Part shown: one piece after another, positions 6,872 through 14,548 of the stretch
Position numbering within the stretch: position 1 is the stretch's first letter
Layout of the letters: each line of letters begins with the position of its first letter
Assembly (NCBI GenBank): GCA_035272265.1
Contig: DATEQV010000108.1
Coordinates: 1 to 25,380, forward strand
Length of the DNA: 25,380 nucleotides
Direction: 5' to 3'
Origin: Acidisphaera sp035272265
GTDB lineage: Bacteria; Pseudomonadota; Alphaproteobacteria; Acetobacterales; Acetobacteraceae
Made by a program: the position numbers and the translations under genes
Notes under the pieces: generated by a model
The model's input: the letters and a program-made list of their open reading frames with translations, nothing else
What the model was told of the DNA's origin: nothing
The model's database searches: none

Positions 6872-8230
6872 GTGACCTCGGTATCGAAAGCGCGGCTCGT
6901 GCACGTCGCCCATTCCAGCCACGTTTCCACCGCGTCGGCTCCCGACGAGCCGGACGCGGTCCAGTCCGACGCTGCGCTGCTGGACGCGATCGACACCGCG
7001 CTGGCCGCACCGACACTGCCGGCGCTGCAGCCGCCGCTCGACGGGCGCTACCACGCCTACATCGCGGCCACCCGGCGGATCAGCATCCGCCAGTGGCTGC
7101 TGTCGCTGGTCTTCGTGCAGGCGTTCGGCTTCGCCGCCGACATGTTCGCCGCCACGGATCATCTGGCCGAACTCGCCGCGGTCCGCCTCGTCGGCGTGCC
7201 GCTCGCGCTCGGCGCCCTGCTCGCCGCGTGGATGCAGCGCTCCGAGGCGGCCGCGCGCTGGCTGACCGCCCTGGTGGTCGTAGCGCTATCGGCCGTCCTC
7301 CAGATCGGCGTCGCCGCCGCGACCGCGCGCCAGTGCGGGGCGCTGCACGCCGACCGCACCTTCGTCACCACGTTCTGCATCTGCTTCCTCGCCGCGGTGG
7401 TGCCGCGCCTGTCGCGGCGCGAGATGATCGCCTATGCCATCGCCATCGAGACGGTGTTCGTCGGGGTGATGATCTCGGCCGAAGAGCTGCCGCTGCGCGC
7501 GCAGTGCGACATGATCATCTTCACCGGCGGCGTGCTGCTGCTCTCCACGCTGATGCGCGGCGGCGTCGATCGCGCGCGGATGCGCAACTTCCTGCGCGCC
7601 GAGCGCAACGAGGTGCTGGCGCGCCAGCTCGTGCGCGCCAACACCGCGCTCGCCGAGGTGAACAACGACCTGCAGGACACCAACGGCCGCCTGCTGCAGC
7701 TCTCGACCACCGACGCGCTGACCGGTGTCGCCAACCGCCGCCACCTCGACTCCGTGCTGGAGGCGGAATGGCGGCGCGCTGCCGTCGGGCGGGAGTGGCT
7801 GGCGCTGCTGATGATCGACGTCGACCGCTTCAAGAGCCTCAACGACGCCGCCGGCCACGAGCGCGGCGACGCCGCCTTGCAGGCGGTCGCGCACGCGCTG
7901 ATCGAACGCACGCGGCGCGGGCGGGACCTTGTCGCCCGCTACGGCGGCGACGAGTTCGTCGTGCTGCTGCCCGGTGCGACGCAAGCCGTCGCGCTGCGGA
8001 TGGCCGAGCGCTTTTGCGAGACGATCCGCGAACTCCGGCTGCAGCATCCGGCCCATGATGGCGCGCTGACGATCAGCGTGGGTGCCGCCGCGTGCATCCC
8101 GCCGCCGGGTGCGGGCCCGACGGAACTTCTCCAGGCGGCCGACGCGGCGCTCTATCGCGCCAAGCAATCGGGACGCGACGCCGCTCGTATGACCGGTGCC
8201 GGGACGTCCGATGCGGTGATGCAGGCGTAG
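6872..8230 (+). CDS. Membrane-bound diguanylate cyclase (GGDEF)
   Basis: This 452-residue enzyme is predicted to make cyclic di-GMP from two GTP. After a polar ~70-residue N-terminus there are about six transmembrane helices (near 74-92, 104-121, 131-150, 163-179, 185-203 and 213-228), resembling a MASE-type integral sensor. A short coiled coil (~240-276) leads into the GGDEF domain. The active-site motif GGDEF is intact at 358-362. The product-inhibition I-site RxxD is present at 349-352, five residues upstream, so feedback control by c-di-GMP is expected. The DALTGVANRR entry motif is at 281-290. There is no EAL domain. The start is GTG 6872, chosen as the furthest in-frame start; its Shine-Dalgarno is weak, so a few residues are uncertain. 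Sensor ligand unknown. Confidence 0.92.
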   Translation: MTSVSKARLVHVAHSSHVSTASAPDEPDAVQSDAALLDAIDTALAAPTLPALQPPLDGRYHAYIAATRRISIRQWLLSLVFVQAFGFAADMFAATDHLAELAAVRLVGVPLALGALLAAWMQRSEAAARWLTALVVVALSAVLQIGVAAATARQCGALHADRTFVTTFCICFLAAVVPRLSRREMIAYAIAIETVFVGVMISAEELPLRAQCDMIIFTGGVLLLSTLMRGGVDRARMRNFLRAERNEVLARQLVRANTALAEVNNDLQDTNGRLLQLSTTDALTGVANRRHLDSVLEAEWRRAAVGREWLALLMIDVDRFKSLNDAAGHERGDAALQAVAHALIERTRRGRDLVARYGGDEFVVLLPGATQAVALRMAERFCETIRELRLQHPAHDGALTISVGAAACIPPPGAGPTELLQAADAALYRAKQSGRDAARMTGAGTSDAVMQA

Positions 8231-8266
8231 GGCTCGCGCCGCCGGCGGTCTGAATGTGGATGAGGT

Positions 8267-8379
8267 CCGTCATTGCGACCGCGAGCCGAAGGCGTGGCGG
8301 GAAGCAACCCAGAGTCGCGCGGAATGCGTCTGTCACGCGGCCCAGGGTTGCTTCGTCGCTCCGCTCCTCGCAATGACGG
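8267..8379. repeat. Dispersed palindromic repeat (CATTGCGAGGAGCG type)
   Basis: Two imperfect inverted arms frame this element: the left starts CCGTCATTGCGA (8267) and runs to GAAGCAACCC (~8310), and the right is GGGTTGCTTCGTCGCTCCGC through GCAATGACGG (~8344-8379). The right arm is the widespread intergenic palindrome often mistranslated as HCEERSDEA peptides. The left arm is the same sequence with several substitutions, so it looks older or degenerate. It lies between the convergent diguanylate cyclase and lipoprotein genes, where it may act as a hairpin end for both transcripts. Confidence 0.8.
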
Positions 8380-8413
8380 CGAAAGAGGGCATCACAACCG
8401 GGCCGATCTTCGC

Positions 8414-9076
8414 CTAACGCTGCGGGTGCCCGCCGGACGCACGCGGCGGCGGCCCTGCGAACGGCCGGATCGCCTGCTCGGCCTTGCCGAGCAGGTCCGC
8501 AACAGCGGCCTTCAGCGCGTCCACCTTTGCCGGCGCGTCCGCGCCCTCGACCAGCGGCGCGCGTCCGGTCAGCATCGCCTGCATCAGCACCTGCGTCGTC
8601 AGCCCCTGTTCGCTCAGCAGCAGCACCGACATCGTCGCGCGTGCCTCGTGCGCTCTCGGGTCGGCGATCAGCGCGGTCAGGCGCGCCTCCAGCACCACAT
8701 CGGGCGAGGCTTGGCTGCCGGGCGAAATCACCGCCGCGAACAGGCCGGACTGAGCGAGCCAGTTGCGCAGGTCGGCATCCACCGCCTCGGCCGGTGGCGC
8801 CGCCCACTGCTCGTAGAACGCGACGTCCACGCTGCCGTCCGGCAGCAAGGTCTGGATGCCGCGCGCCTGCATCCCCGGGCCGGGCTCGACCGTGCGCACC
8901 AGCAGCACGCGCCCGCCCGCCCTCGGCGGCAGCGGCGCCGGCCGGGTGACGGTCAGCGGCCAGTCGCGCCGCTCGACATACGGCCGCTCCGACAAGCCGC
9001 AGCCCGCCAGCGCTGACACGCCCAGCGCCGCCGTCCCGAGCAGCAAGCTTCGCCGGCGCGTGTCCACGCCTCTCAT
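8414..9076 (-). CDS. PqiC-like ABC transport auxiliary lipoprotein
   Basis: This 220-residue lipoprotein matches the ABC-transporter auxiliary family (PqiC-like), which works with MCE proteins in lipid transport across the periplasm. The N-terminus has arginines, a hydrophobic stretch and a lipobox LAGC, with the lipidated cysteine at residue 26. The mature part has the expected pattern: an early VLLVRTVEPGPGM strand, then a FYEQWAAPP motif (the family's Y..W...P segment), then alternating strands and a C-terminal helix. The N-terminal arginine pair (TRRRS) before the hydrophobic core also resembles a Tat signal, but Sec/lipoprotein processing is simpler. Its ATG overlaps the stop codon of the MCE gene (ATGA, 9076-9073), so translation is coupled. 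Confidence 0.85.
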   Translation of the reverse strand: MRGVDTRRRSLLLGTAALGVSALAGCGLSERPYVERRDWPLTVTRPAPLPPRAGGRVLLVRTVEPGPGMQARGIQTLLPDGSVDVAFYEQWAAPPAEAVDADLRNWLAQSGLFAAVISPGSQASPDVVLEARLTALIADPRAHEARATMSVLLLSEQGLTTQVLMQAMLTGRAPLVEGADAPAKVDALKAAVADLLGKAEQAIRPFAGPPPRASGGHPQR

Positions 9077-10101
9077 CGCCCTGGCGGCTCGCGCGGTGGC
9101 GGTCCGCCCAGCAGCACGCCGGCCGGATACCGTCGCAGCTCGCTCGTCGTGTCACGCAGGTTCGCCGCGATCGCCTGCATGTCGCGCAGGATCGGACCGA
9201 GTGCCGACACCACGTCGGACGTGCCGTTGCCCGCCCGCTGCGTGGTGGTCTGCAGCGCCGCGATCAGCACGCCGAGCTTGCCCGCCGCGGCCGAGAACTT
9301 GTCGGCCGCCGCGGCGGCGTTGGCGAGCAACTGGTGCGTCTGCGGGCCCGCCAGCAGCGTGTTCGCCGATTGCGCGGCGGCGCGCAGGTCGGCCGACAGC
9401 GCGGGCAGGTCCGCCTGCCGCACCTGCGCCTGCACGTCGGCGAGCGTGTCGTTCAGCCGCGCGAGCACCTGATGGATGTCACCGTCCTTCAGCTCGCCGC
9501 GCAGCTCGTCGATCAGCGCCTCGGTGCTGTGTGCGAGTGCGTCGATGTCGAGCCGGTTGAGCTTGGCGAGGAACTGCTCGCCCGCCTCCTGCACCTGCGT
9601 CAGCGTGCTCGGCATCGACGGGATGTATTCGTCCTTGGGCTGCCAGGGGACGGCTTCGGGCGGGTACTGGGCGGGGTTGACGAAGGCGAGTTCGATGTAG
9701 CTCAGGCCGGTCAGGCCCTGCGAGGCGAGCTTGGCCCGCAGGCCGTTCTCGATCGCGGTCCGGTTGTCCGGGACCCGGCCGACGCGCCTCACGTCGATGA
9801 CGAACCGCACATAGACGTCGCGGTAGCCGGTACGGTCGGCGTCGACCGGCAGGTCGCGGCCGTAGACGGCGCTGGTCAGTCCGATGTCCGTCACCTGGCC
9901 GAGCGTGACGCCAAGGTATTTCACCGACGCGCCCACCTCGAGACCCTGCACCGACTCGCGGAAATAGGTCTCGAATGGCGTGCCGCTGCGAAACAGGTTG
10001 CCCCCCAGGATGACGACCCCGCCGATCAGCAAGGCCGTGCCGCCCAGGATCAGCAGGCCCACGCGTAGAAAGGCGCCGCGGCCTTCCATCAGCCGCGCCA
10101 T
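9073..10101 (-). CDS. MCE/MlaD-domain lipid transport protein
   Basis: This 342-residue protein has one N-terminal transmembrane anchor (~12-34) and an MCE domain (~38-150, containing VQGLEVGASVKYLGVTLGQV and LTGLSYIEL). A long alpha-helical C-terminal region (~170-330) probably forms the periplasmic tube or coiled coil. MCE proteins carry phospholipids between membranes with an MlaE-type permease and MlaF-type ATPase. Those two normally precede this gene but are absent: the next gene upstream is on the opposite strand. The overlap with the lipoprotein gene supports a two-gene unit. The start is ATG 10101; the Shine-Dalgarno is poor, and Met5 is an alternative. Confidence 0.88.
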   Translation of the reverse strand: MARLMEGRGAFLRVGLLILGGTALLIGGVVILGGNLFRSGTPFETYFRESVQGLEVGASVKYLGVTLGQVTDIGLTSAVYGRDLPVDADRTGYRDVYVRFVIDVRRVGRVPDNRTAIENGLRAKLASQGLTGLSYIELAFVNPAQYPPEAVPWQPKDEYIPSMPSTLTQVQEAGEQFLAKLNRLDIDALAHSTEALIDELRGELKDGDIHQVLARLNDTLADVQAQVRQADLPALSADLRAAAQSANTLLAGPQTHQLLANAAAAADKFSAAAGKLGVLIAALQTTTQRAGNGTSDVVSALGPILRDMQAIAANLRDTTSELRRYPAGVLLGGPPPREPPGR

Positions 10102-10244
10102 CCGGCCATCGGGCTGCCGTCCACCGTCATGGCGGCTGCATACGCGACCCGGGCGGGCGGCGGAAGCGAGGTACCCGGTGGGCGGCGTCGACCGGTCGCC
10201 GGAGACAAGCTACACGTCCGGTTGCGTGCAACAGCGGGGTGATG

Positions 10245-10499
10245 ATGACGCGCTACGTGTCCGCGATGCTGCTGGCCGGACTGCTTATCCCGGCGTGGCG
10301 TGCCGCGCAGGCGGCCGACACGCCAAGCTGCGACCAGCGTCTGGCGAGCCTGCAGTTCAAGGGCGATTACATCCGCAGCAAGGAGGCCCGGGACCAGTTC
10401 GCCTCGGCGCTGCGCTCGGCCCGCGAGGACCGCGACCGCGGCGACGAGCGTTCCTGCCAGGCCGACCTCGACAGCGCCGAAAAGCTGCTGGAGCGGTAG
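10245..10499 (+). CDS. Small exported protein, unknown
   Basis: This 84-residue product has a Sec-type signal peptide: MTRYVSAMLLAG, a hydrophobic core, and cleavage after the AAQA context near residue 24. The mature part is about 60 residues, charged and helical, with two cysteines (one near its start, one about 15 residues from the C-terminus) that could form a disulfide in the periplasm. Three consecutive start codons occur (GTG 10239, ATG 10242, ATG 10245). I chose ATG 10245 because the GGGG run ending at 10239 gives the best spacing. I do not recognise the family. It is divergent from the MCE gene and convergent with the DUF1330 gene. Confidence 0.6.
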   Translation: MTRYVSAMLLAGLLIPAWRAAQAADTPSCDQRLASLQFKGDYIRSKEARDQFASALRSAREDRDRGDERSCQADLDSAEKLLER

Positions 10500-10535
10500 C
10501 CGATCCCTACGCTGTCTGAGCCGCCCGCCGGCGCG

Positions 10536-10919
10536 CTACGGCGTCAGTCCCTCGACGACATATTCGCGCACGGTTGCCGAATCGTCCCGCGCCGCCGTCA
10601 GGTCCTTCCAGCCCTGTGAGCTGAAGAATGTCTGTGCCTGCTCCAGGCTCGGAAACTCGAGCAGCACGGCGCGCTCCGGTGGCGTGCCTTCGACCGCTAC
10701 GATCTTGCCGCCGCGGGCGAGGTAGCGCGCGCCAGCGGCAACGAAGGTCGCCTTGGCCTTCGGCAGGTACGCGTTGTAGGCGGCCGCGTCGTTCACGTGC
10801 ACCTCGACGACGACGTAGGCCGGCGCCTGGCCGCCCTGCGCGCGCAGGGAGGTGGCGGCAACGACGCCGGCAGCGATGCCGGCCAAGCCGAGCAGACCCA
10901 GCGAAACTCTGCGCTTCAT
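10536..10919 (-). CDS. DUF1330 family exported protein
   Basis: This 127-residue protein has a signal peptide or N-terminal anchor (MKRRVSLGLLGLAGIAAGVVAATSL, cleavage likely near residue 27) followed by a DUF1330 ferredoxin-like alpha/beta-barrel domain. Family features are YVVVEVHVNDAAAYNAYLPK, GARYLARGG, ERAVLLEFPSLEQAQTFF and a C-terminal ATVREYVVEG. DUF1330 proteins are dimeric and related to the Dabb/antibiotic monooxygenase fold; their function is not established. Many are cytoplasmic, so the export signal is worth noting. A good promoter lies upstream at 10997-11024, giving a leader of about 70 bases. Confidence 0.88.
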   Translation of the reverse strand: MKRRVSLGLLGLAGIAAGVVAATSLRAQGGQAPAYVVVEVHVNDAAAYNAYLPKAKATFVAAGARYLARGGKIVAVEGTPPERAVLLEFPSLEQAQTFFSSQGWKDLTAARDDSATVREYVVEGLTP

Positions 10920-10996
10920 GTGAGGCTGTTTCCTGCCCCTTGTGAACGGCGGCAGAACGTGAAGCGCAGCAATCGTTACAGCAGCGCCACGGACGC

Positions 10997-11024
10997 ATCA
11001 TAGCAGCGGCAGCAGGTGTCACAA
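10997..11024 (-). promoter_or_regulatory. Sigma70-like promoter of the DUF1330 gene
   Basis: On the minus strand, TTGTGA (11024-11019) and TATGAT (11002-10997, five of six matches to the -10 consensus) are separated by 16 bases. They lie about 80 bases before the ATG at 10919, in the only gap between this gene and the next. Confidence 0.5.
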
Positions 11025-11045
11025 GCGAAAGCGCCTGGCCGGCGA

Positions 11046-12026
11046 TCAGGTTCGCGCGATGCGCCGCGCCGCGCCGATCAGGTCGAACAGATCGAGCAGC
11101 CGCGCCACGTATTGATCGTGCGCGACGAAGCCCTTCGCGTCGGGGTCGCGGAACTGCCGCTCCAGCGTGCCGATCAGCCGCATCAGACGGGCGCGGTGCA
11201 GGCCGGTAGCGCGCTGCACCGGATCGGCCAGCACGCCGGCGAAGGCGGCGAACACGGTCGCGGCCAGCATCAGGCTGCCGGTGGTCGTCGCGATCAGCCC
11301 GGCGGTGGGCGCGGCCGGAAACAGCCCGTACCAGACACCGCCGAGCCAGCCGCCGAGCGGGAACGACGCGACCGCCGCCTGCTGCGCCATCATCCCCGCG
11401 AGCGTGGGTCCGAGCGTTGCCGCGCCCGGCGTCAGCTTGTGCAGCGCGACTGCGCCGAGGCTCAGGCTGACCAGTCCGGTCGCGATCTCGGATCCCGCCG
11501 CGCGGCTGACCGCGTATTCCGCCATCGCCGCGTCCAGCCGCGCGCGGAACGCGGGGTCCTGCGCGTGGGCGCCGATCTCGGCCAGGGCGGCGGAGATGGC
11601 GCGCCCCACCGCCGGGTCCTCCAGGATCGTCTCCGCCAGGGCGTCGCGCGTGGCGATGCGGTCGCCCTGCCGTATCGGCAGTTCCAGCAGTTCGGTGCCG
11701 ATGAGCCAGGCGACCTCGCGGCCGACCGCCGTCTCGAACAGCATCGGCCGGCGCAGCGCGCGCGCGATTCGCGCTGCACCCAGCCGAGCCGCCGCGCCGG
11801 CGGCGGTGCGGGCGATGACCTGCGGGGCGGCGAGCGACAGGTTCGCCGGCGCCTTGAGCACGTCCCAGCCGAGCGCCCTGCGATGCAGGCGCAGCGTGCC
11901 GCGCAGGCTGAAGTGCCGGTCGACGAACGGCCGCACCATCGCCCGCCGCTGCGCGAAGTAGCGCGCCGCACCGGCATCCACCGCCGCGCGCGCGAGATCG
12001 GGGCCGAGGGGAAGAACGGCGTTCAC
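11046..12026 (-). CDS. Uncharacterised membrane protein (possibly DUF6635)
   Basis: From GTG 12026 this is a 326-residue protein. The frame stays open to 12212, but that would overlap the divergent DUF29 gene. The homologous-looking part begins around VLPLGPDLARAAVDAGAARYF, so the shorter start is preferred, although no clear Shine-Dalgarno marks it. The N-terminal half is helical and charged (FVDRHFSLRGTLRLHRRALG, then WDVLKAPANLSLA). The C-terminal half has two or three hydrophobic, Gly/Ala-rich segments (around residues 180-270), including PLGGWLGGVWYGLFPAAP and a following 20-residue hydrophobic stretch. The tail is charged. The pattern resembles DUF6635 proteins as I recall them, which needs a profile search. 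No enzymatic motif is visible. Confidence 0.7.
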   Translation of the reverse strand: MNAVLPLGPDLARAAVDAGAARYFAQRRAMVRPFVDRHFSLRGTLRLHRRALGWDVLKAPANLSLAAPQVIARTAAGAAARLGAARIARALRRPMLFETAVGREVAWLIGTELLELPIRQGDRIATRDALAETILEDPAVGRAISAALAEIGAHAQDPAFRARLDAAMAEYAVSRAAGSEIATGLVSLSLGAVALHKLTPGAATLGPTLAGMMAQQAAVASFPLGGWLGGVWYGLFPAAPTAGLIATTTGSLMLAATVFAAFAGVLADPVQRATGLHRARLMRLIGTLERQFRDPDAKGFVAHDQYVARLLDLFDLIGAARRIART

Positions 12027-12113
12027 ATCCCGGAGAGCGGTGCTGTCAACCCGGAGTTCCCGAGCTGGAGGTTGCTGACTATATCCTCGGCCGGACCGCC
12101 CGAGGGCCGGATC

Positions 12114-12542
12114 ATGGACATCGACCTTTACGAACGTGACTTCTTCGCCTGGACAGAGGAGCAGGCCGCATTGCTGCGAGCGGGCAATGTGTCCGCCCTC
12201 GATCTCGAACACCTCGCGGAGGAAATCGAAAGCTTGGGAAGCAGCCAGCGCAGCGAACTCCGCAGACGTCTCGCGCGCCTGCTACGGCACCTCCTGAAAT
12301 ATCAGTGCCAGCCCGAACATCGGAGCCGAAGCTGGGCGACCGCGATCCGGGTCCAGCGTGACGAGCTCGCGGGCGTTCTGAACGACAGCCCGAGCCTGCG
12401 TCCAACCGTGCCGGCAGTTATCCCGAACGCCTACCGCCTCGGCCGCGATTGGGCGCTCGACGAGACGGGGCTGTTCGCACTTCCGGAAGAGTGTCCTTGG
12501 ACAGCCGAGCAGGTGCTGTCGCAGGACTTCCTGCCGGACTGA
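12114..12542 (+). CDS. DUF29 family protein
   Basis: This 142-residue protein has the DUF29 hallmarks: LYERDFFAWTEEQAALLR at the N-terminus, LDLEHLAEEIESLG, a helical RRRLARLLRHLLKYQCQP segment, QRDEL, and a C-terminal CPWTAEQVL. DUF29 proteins are small, helical and cytoplasmic, common in cyanobacteria and proteobacteria and of unknown function. The start is ATG 12114, with GAGGG (12101-12105) at suitable spacing. Open frame extends far upstream, but only as antisense to the neighbouring membrane-protein gene. It is divergent from that gene (87-base gap) and convergent with the ABC-F gene (10-base gap). Confidence 0.9.
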   Translation: MDIDLYERDFFAWTEEQAALLRAGNVSALDLEHLAEEIESLGSSQRSELRRRLARLLRHLLKYQCQPEHRSRSWATAIRVQRDELAGVLNDSPSLRPTVPAVIPNAYRLGRDWALDETGLFALPEECPWTAEQVLSQDFLPD

Positions 12543-12552
12543 ACGCGCGGGG

Positions 12553-14418
12553 CTAACCACCTGCTCCCTCCAGTTCTGCCTCGGCGTCCAGCCACGCCGC
12601 CTCGGCCGCCGCGATCTCGCGCGCAATCGACGCCAGCCGGCTGTTGGCCGCCGCGATGTCGTCCGCCCGGCCCGGGGCGTACATCGCCGGGTCGGCCAGC
12701 CGCGCCTCGATTTTCGCGCGTTCCCCGGCCAAGCGCTCGATCGTCGCCTCGGCGTCGCGGGCGCGGCGCCGCAGCGGCGCCAACGCCGCACGCGCTTCGG
12801 CCCGCTCGCGCCGGTCGTCGCGCCGCGACGGCCCCGTGTCGCGCGAGGCGGGCCGGCTCCGCTCAGCGATGAGCCCGCGATAATCGTCCATGTCGCCGTC
12901 GTACGGACGCACGGTGCCGTCCGCGACCAGCCACAGCCGGTCGGCCACCAGCTCGACCAGATGCGGGTCGTGGGTGATCAGCAGCACCGCTCCCTGGAAG
13001 TCCGCCAGCGCCCGCACCAGCGCGTCGCGCGCGTCGATGTCGAGGTGGTTCGTCGGCTCGTCCAGGATCAGCAGCTGCGGCGCATCCCGCGTCGCCAGCG
13101 CCAGCAGCAGCCGCGCCTTCTCGCCGCCCGACAGGTCGGCGACCGGCGTCTCCGCCTTGCCCGTCTCCAGCCCGAACCGGGCAAGCTGCGATCGCACCAC
13201 CGTCTCCGTCGCCCGCGGCAACGCCCGCGCGAGGTGCTGCACCGGCGTCTCGTCCAGGTGCAGCTCGTCGGCTTGGTGCTGCGCGAAATAGCCGACGCGC
13301 AGCTTCGGCCCGCGCCGCATCTCGCCCGCCATCGGCGCGAGCCGCCCGGCCAGCAGCTTCGCCAGCGTGGACTTGCCGTTGCCGTTCGCACCCAGCAGGG
13401 CCACGCGGTCGTCGGTGTCCAGGTTCAGCGACAGCCCGCGCAGCACCGGCGTGCCGTCGTAGCCCACCGCCACGCGATCGAGCGCCAGGATGGGCGGGGC
13501 GATGCGGGCGGGCTCCGGGAAGGCGAAGCGGGTCGGCGCGTCCTCGATCACCGTCTCGATGTCGGGCAGCCGGGCCAGCGCCTTCAGCCGCGCCTGTGCC
13601 TGCCGCGCCTTGGTCGCCTTGGCGCGGAAGCGGTCGACGAAGGCCTGCATGTGCGCGCGCTGGGCGGCGATGCGCTCGGCCGCGCGCGCCTGCTGCAGCG
13701 CCCGCTCGGCGCGGATGCGGACGAACTCCTCGAACCCGCCCGGGGTCAGCGACAGCTTGCCGCGGTCCAGATGGGCGATCGCGTCCACCGCGCGGTCCAG
13801 CAGGTCGCGGTCGTGCGACACGACGATCGCCGCGCCGGGAAAGCGCGCGAGCCAGCCCTCCAGCCACAGCGTCGCCTCGAGGTCGAGGTGGTTGGTCGGC
13901 TCGTCCAGCAGCAGCAGGTCCGGGGCGGCGAACAGCGCCGCGGCAAGGGCGACGCGCATCCGCCACCCGCCCGAGAACGACGATACCGGCCGCGCCTGCG
14001 CCTCGGCATCGAACCCCAGCCCCGCCAGGATCGCCGCGGCGCGCGCGGGAGCCGACGCCGCGCCGATCGCGGTCAGCCGCTCGTGGATTTCCGCGACACG
14101 GTGCGGGTCCGCGGTCTCCACCTCCGCCAGCAGGGCGGCGCGCTCGGTGTCGGCGGCCAGCACCGTCGCGGTCAGCGTGGCCTCGCCCGACGGCGCCTCC
14201 TGCTTCACCCAGCCGACGCGGGCGCGCGCCGCAATCCGGATCGTCCCGCCATCCAGCGCCGCCTCGCCGGCGATCGTGCGCAGCAGGGTGGACTTGCCCG
14301 CGCCGTTGCGCCCGACCAGGCCGACCTTGCGGCCGGCCTCGATCGCGAGGTCCGCGCGGTCGAGCAGGACCCGCCCGCCGACGCGGATCGTCGCGGCCTC
14401 GATCGTCAACAGGCTCAT
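12553..14418 (-). CDS. ABC-F family ATPase (Uup/YheS-like)
   Basis: This 621-residue soluble protein has two ABC domains and no membrane helices. Domain 1 has Walker A GRNGAGKST (36-44), signature FSGGW (148-152) and DEPTNHLD (172-179). A charged interdomain linker follows (~235-285). Domain 2 has GANGNGKST (343-351), LSGGEK (429-434) and DEPTNHLD (453-460). The C-terminal ~100 residues are a charged helical coiled coil. ABC-F proteins bind the ribosomal E site and adjust translation; the FAFPEP segment before domain 2 and the C-terminal helices suggest the YheS/Uup side of the family. Housekeeping is more likely than antibiotic resistance. The start is ATG 14418, where the conserved ABC domain begins; upstream in-frame residues are not family-like. 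It is divergent from ndk. Confidence 0.93.
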   Translation of the reverse strand: MSLLTIEAATIRVGGRVLLDRADLAIEAGRKVGLVGRNGAGKSTLLRTIAGEAALDGGTIRIAARARVGWVKQEAPSGEATLTATVLAADTERAALLAEVETADPHRVAEIHERLTAIGAASAPARAAAILAGLGFDAEAQARPVSSFSGGWRMRVALAAALFAAPDLLLLDEPTNHLDLEATLWLEGWLARFPGAAIVVSHDRDLLDRAVDAIAHLDRGKLSLTPGGFEEFVRIRAERALQQARAAERIAAQRAHMQAFVDRFRAKATKARQAQARLKALARLPDIETVIEDAPTRFAFPEPARIAPPILALDRVAVGYDGTPVLRGLSLNLDTDDRVALLGANGNGKSTLAKLLAGRLAPMAGEMRRGPKLRVGYFAQHQADELHLDETPVQHLARALPRATETVVRSQLARFGLETGKAETPVADLSGGEKARLLLALATRDAPQLLILDEPTNHLDIDARDALVRALADFQGAVLLITHDPHLVELVADRLWLVADGTVRPYDGDMDDYRGLIAERSRPASRDTGPSRRDDRRERAEARAALAPLRRRARDAEATIERLAGERAKIEARLADPAMYAPGRADDIAAANSRLASIAREIAAAEAAWLDAEAELEGAGG

Positions 14419-14459
14419 CGGCAGGTCCCGGCGGGAGTCCTCATGGGCGGCGCATGTAG

Positions 14460-14474
14460 GGCCTGCGGCAGGCC
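14460..14474. repeat. Short hairpin in the ABC-F/ndk intergenic region
   Basis: GGCCTG (14460-14465) and CAGGCC (14469-14474) form a perfect 6-bp stem around CGG. It lies in the 130-base gap between the divergent ABC-F and ndk genes. No clear -35/-10 pair is visible there, so a regulatory role is only possible. Confidence 0.4.
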
Positions 14475-14548
14475 GGCGGAAGCGGGGGTTGCCCGGCCTG
14501 TCCCGGGTGGCTAAGGCACCCGCGCAATCAACCCAGGCGGACTGACCG

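Noticed and set aside
8152..8373. Minus-strand peptides with HCEERSDEA or GAERRSNP content
   Set aside because: These are translations of the palindromic repeat, a known source of spurious protein annotations.
11016..12113. A 366-codon in-frame extension upstream of the DUF29 gene
   Set aside because: It is antisense to the membrane protein gene at 11046-12026 and gives no recognisable sequence; the DUF29 domain and a good Shine-Dalgarno mark ATG 12114.
12553..14418. An antibiotic-resistance role for the ABC-F protein
   Set aside because: The length, FAFPEP segment and C-terminal coiled coil fit the housekeeping Uup/YheS side, and no resistance gene or mobile element is nearby.
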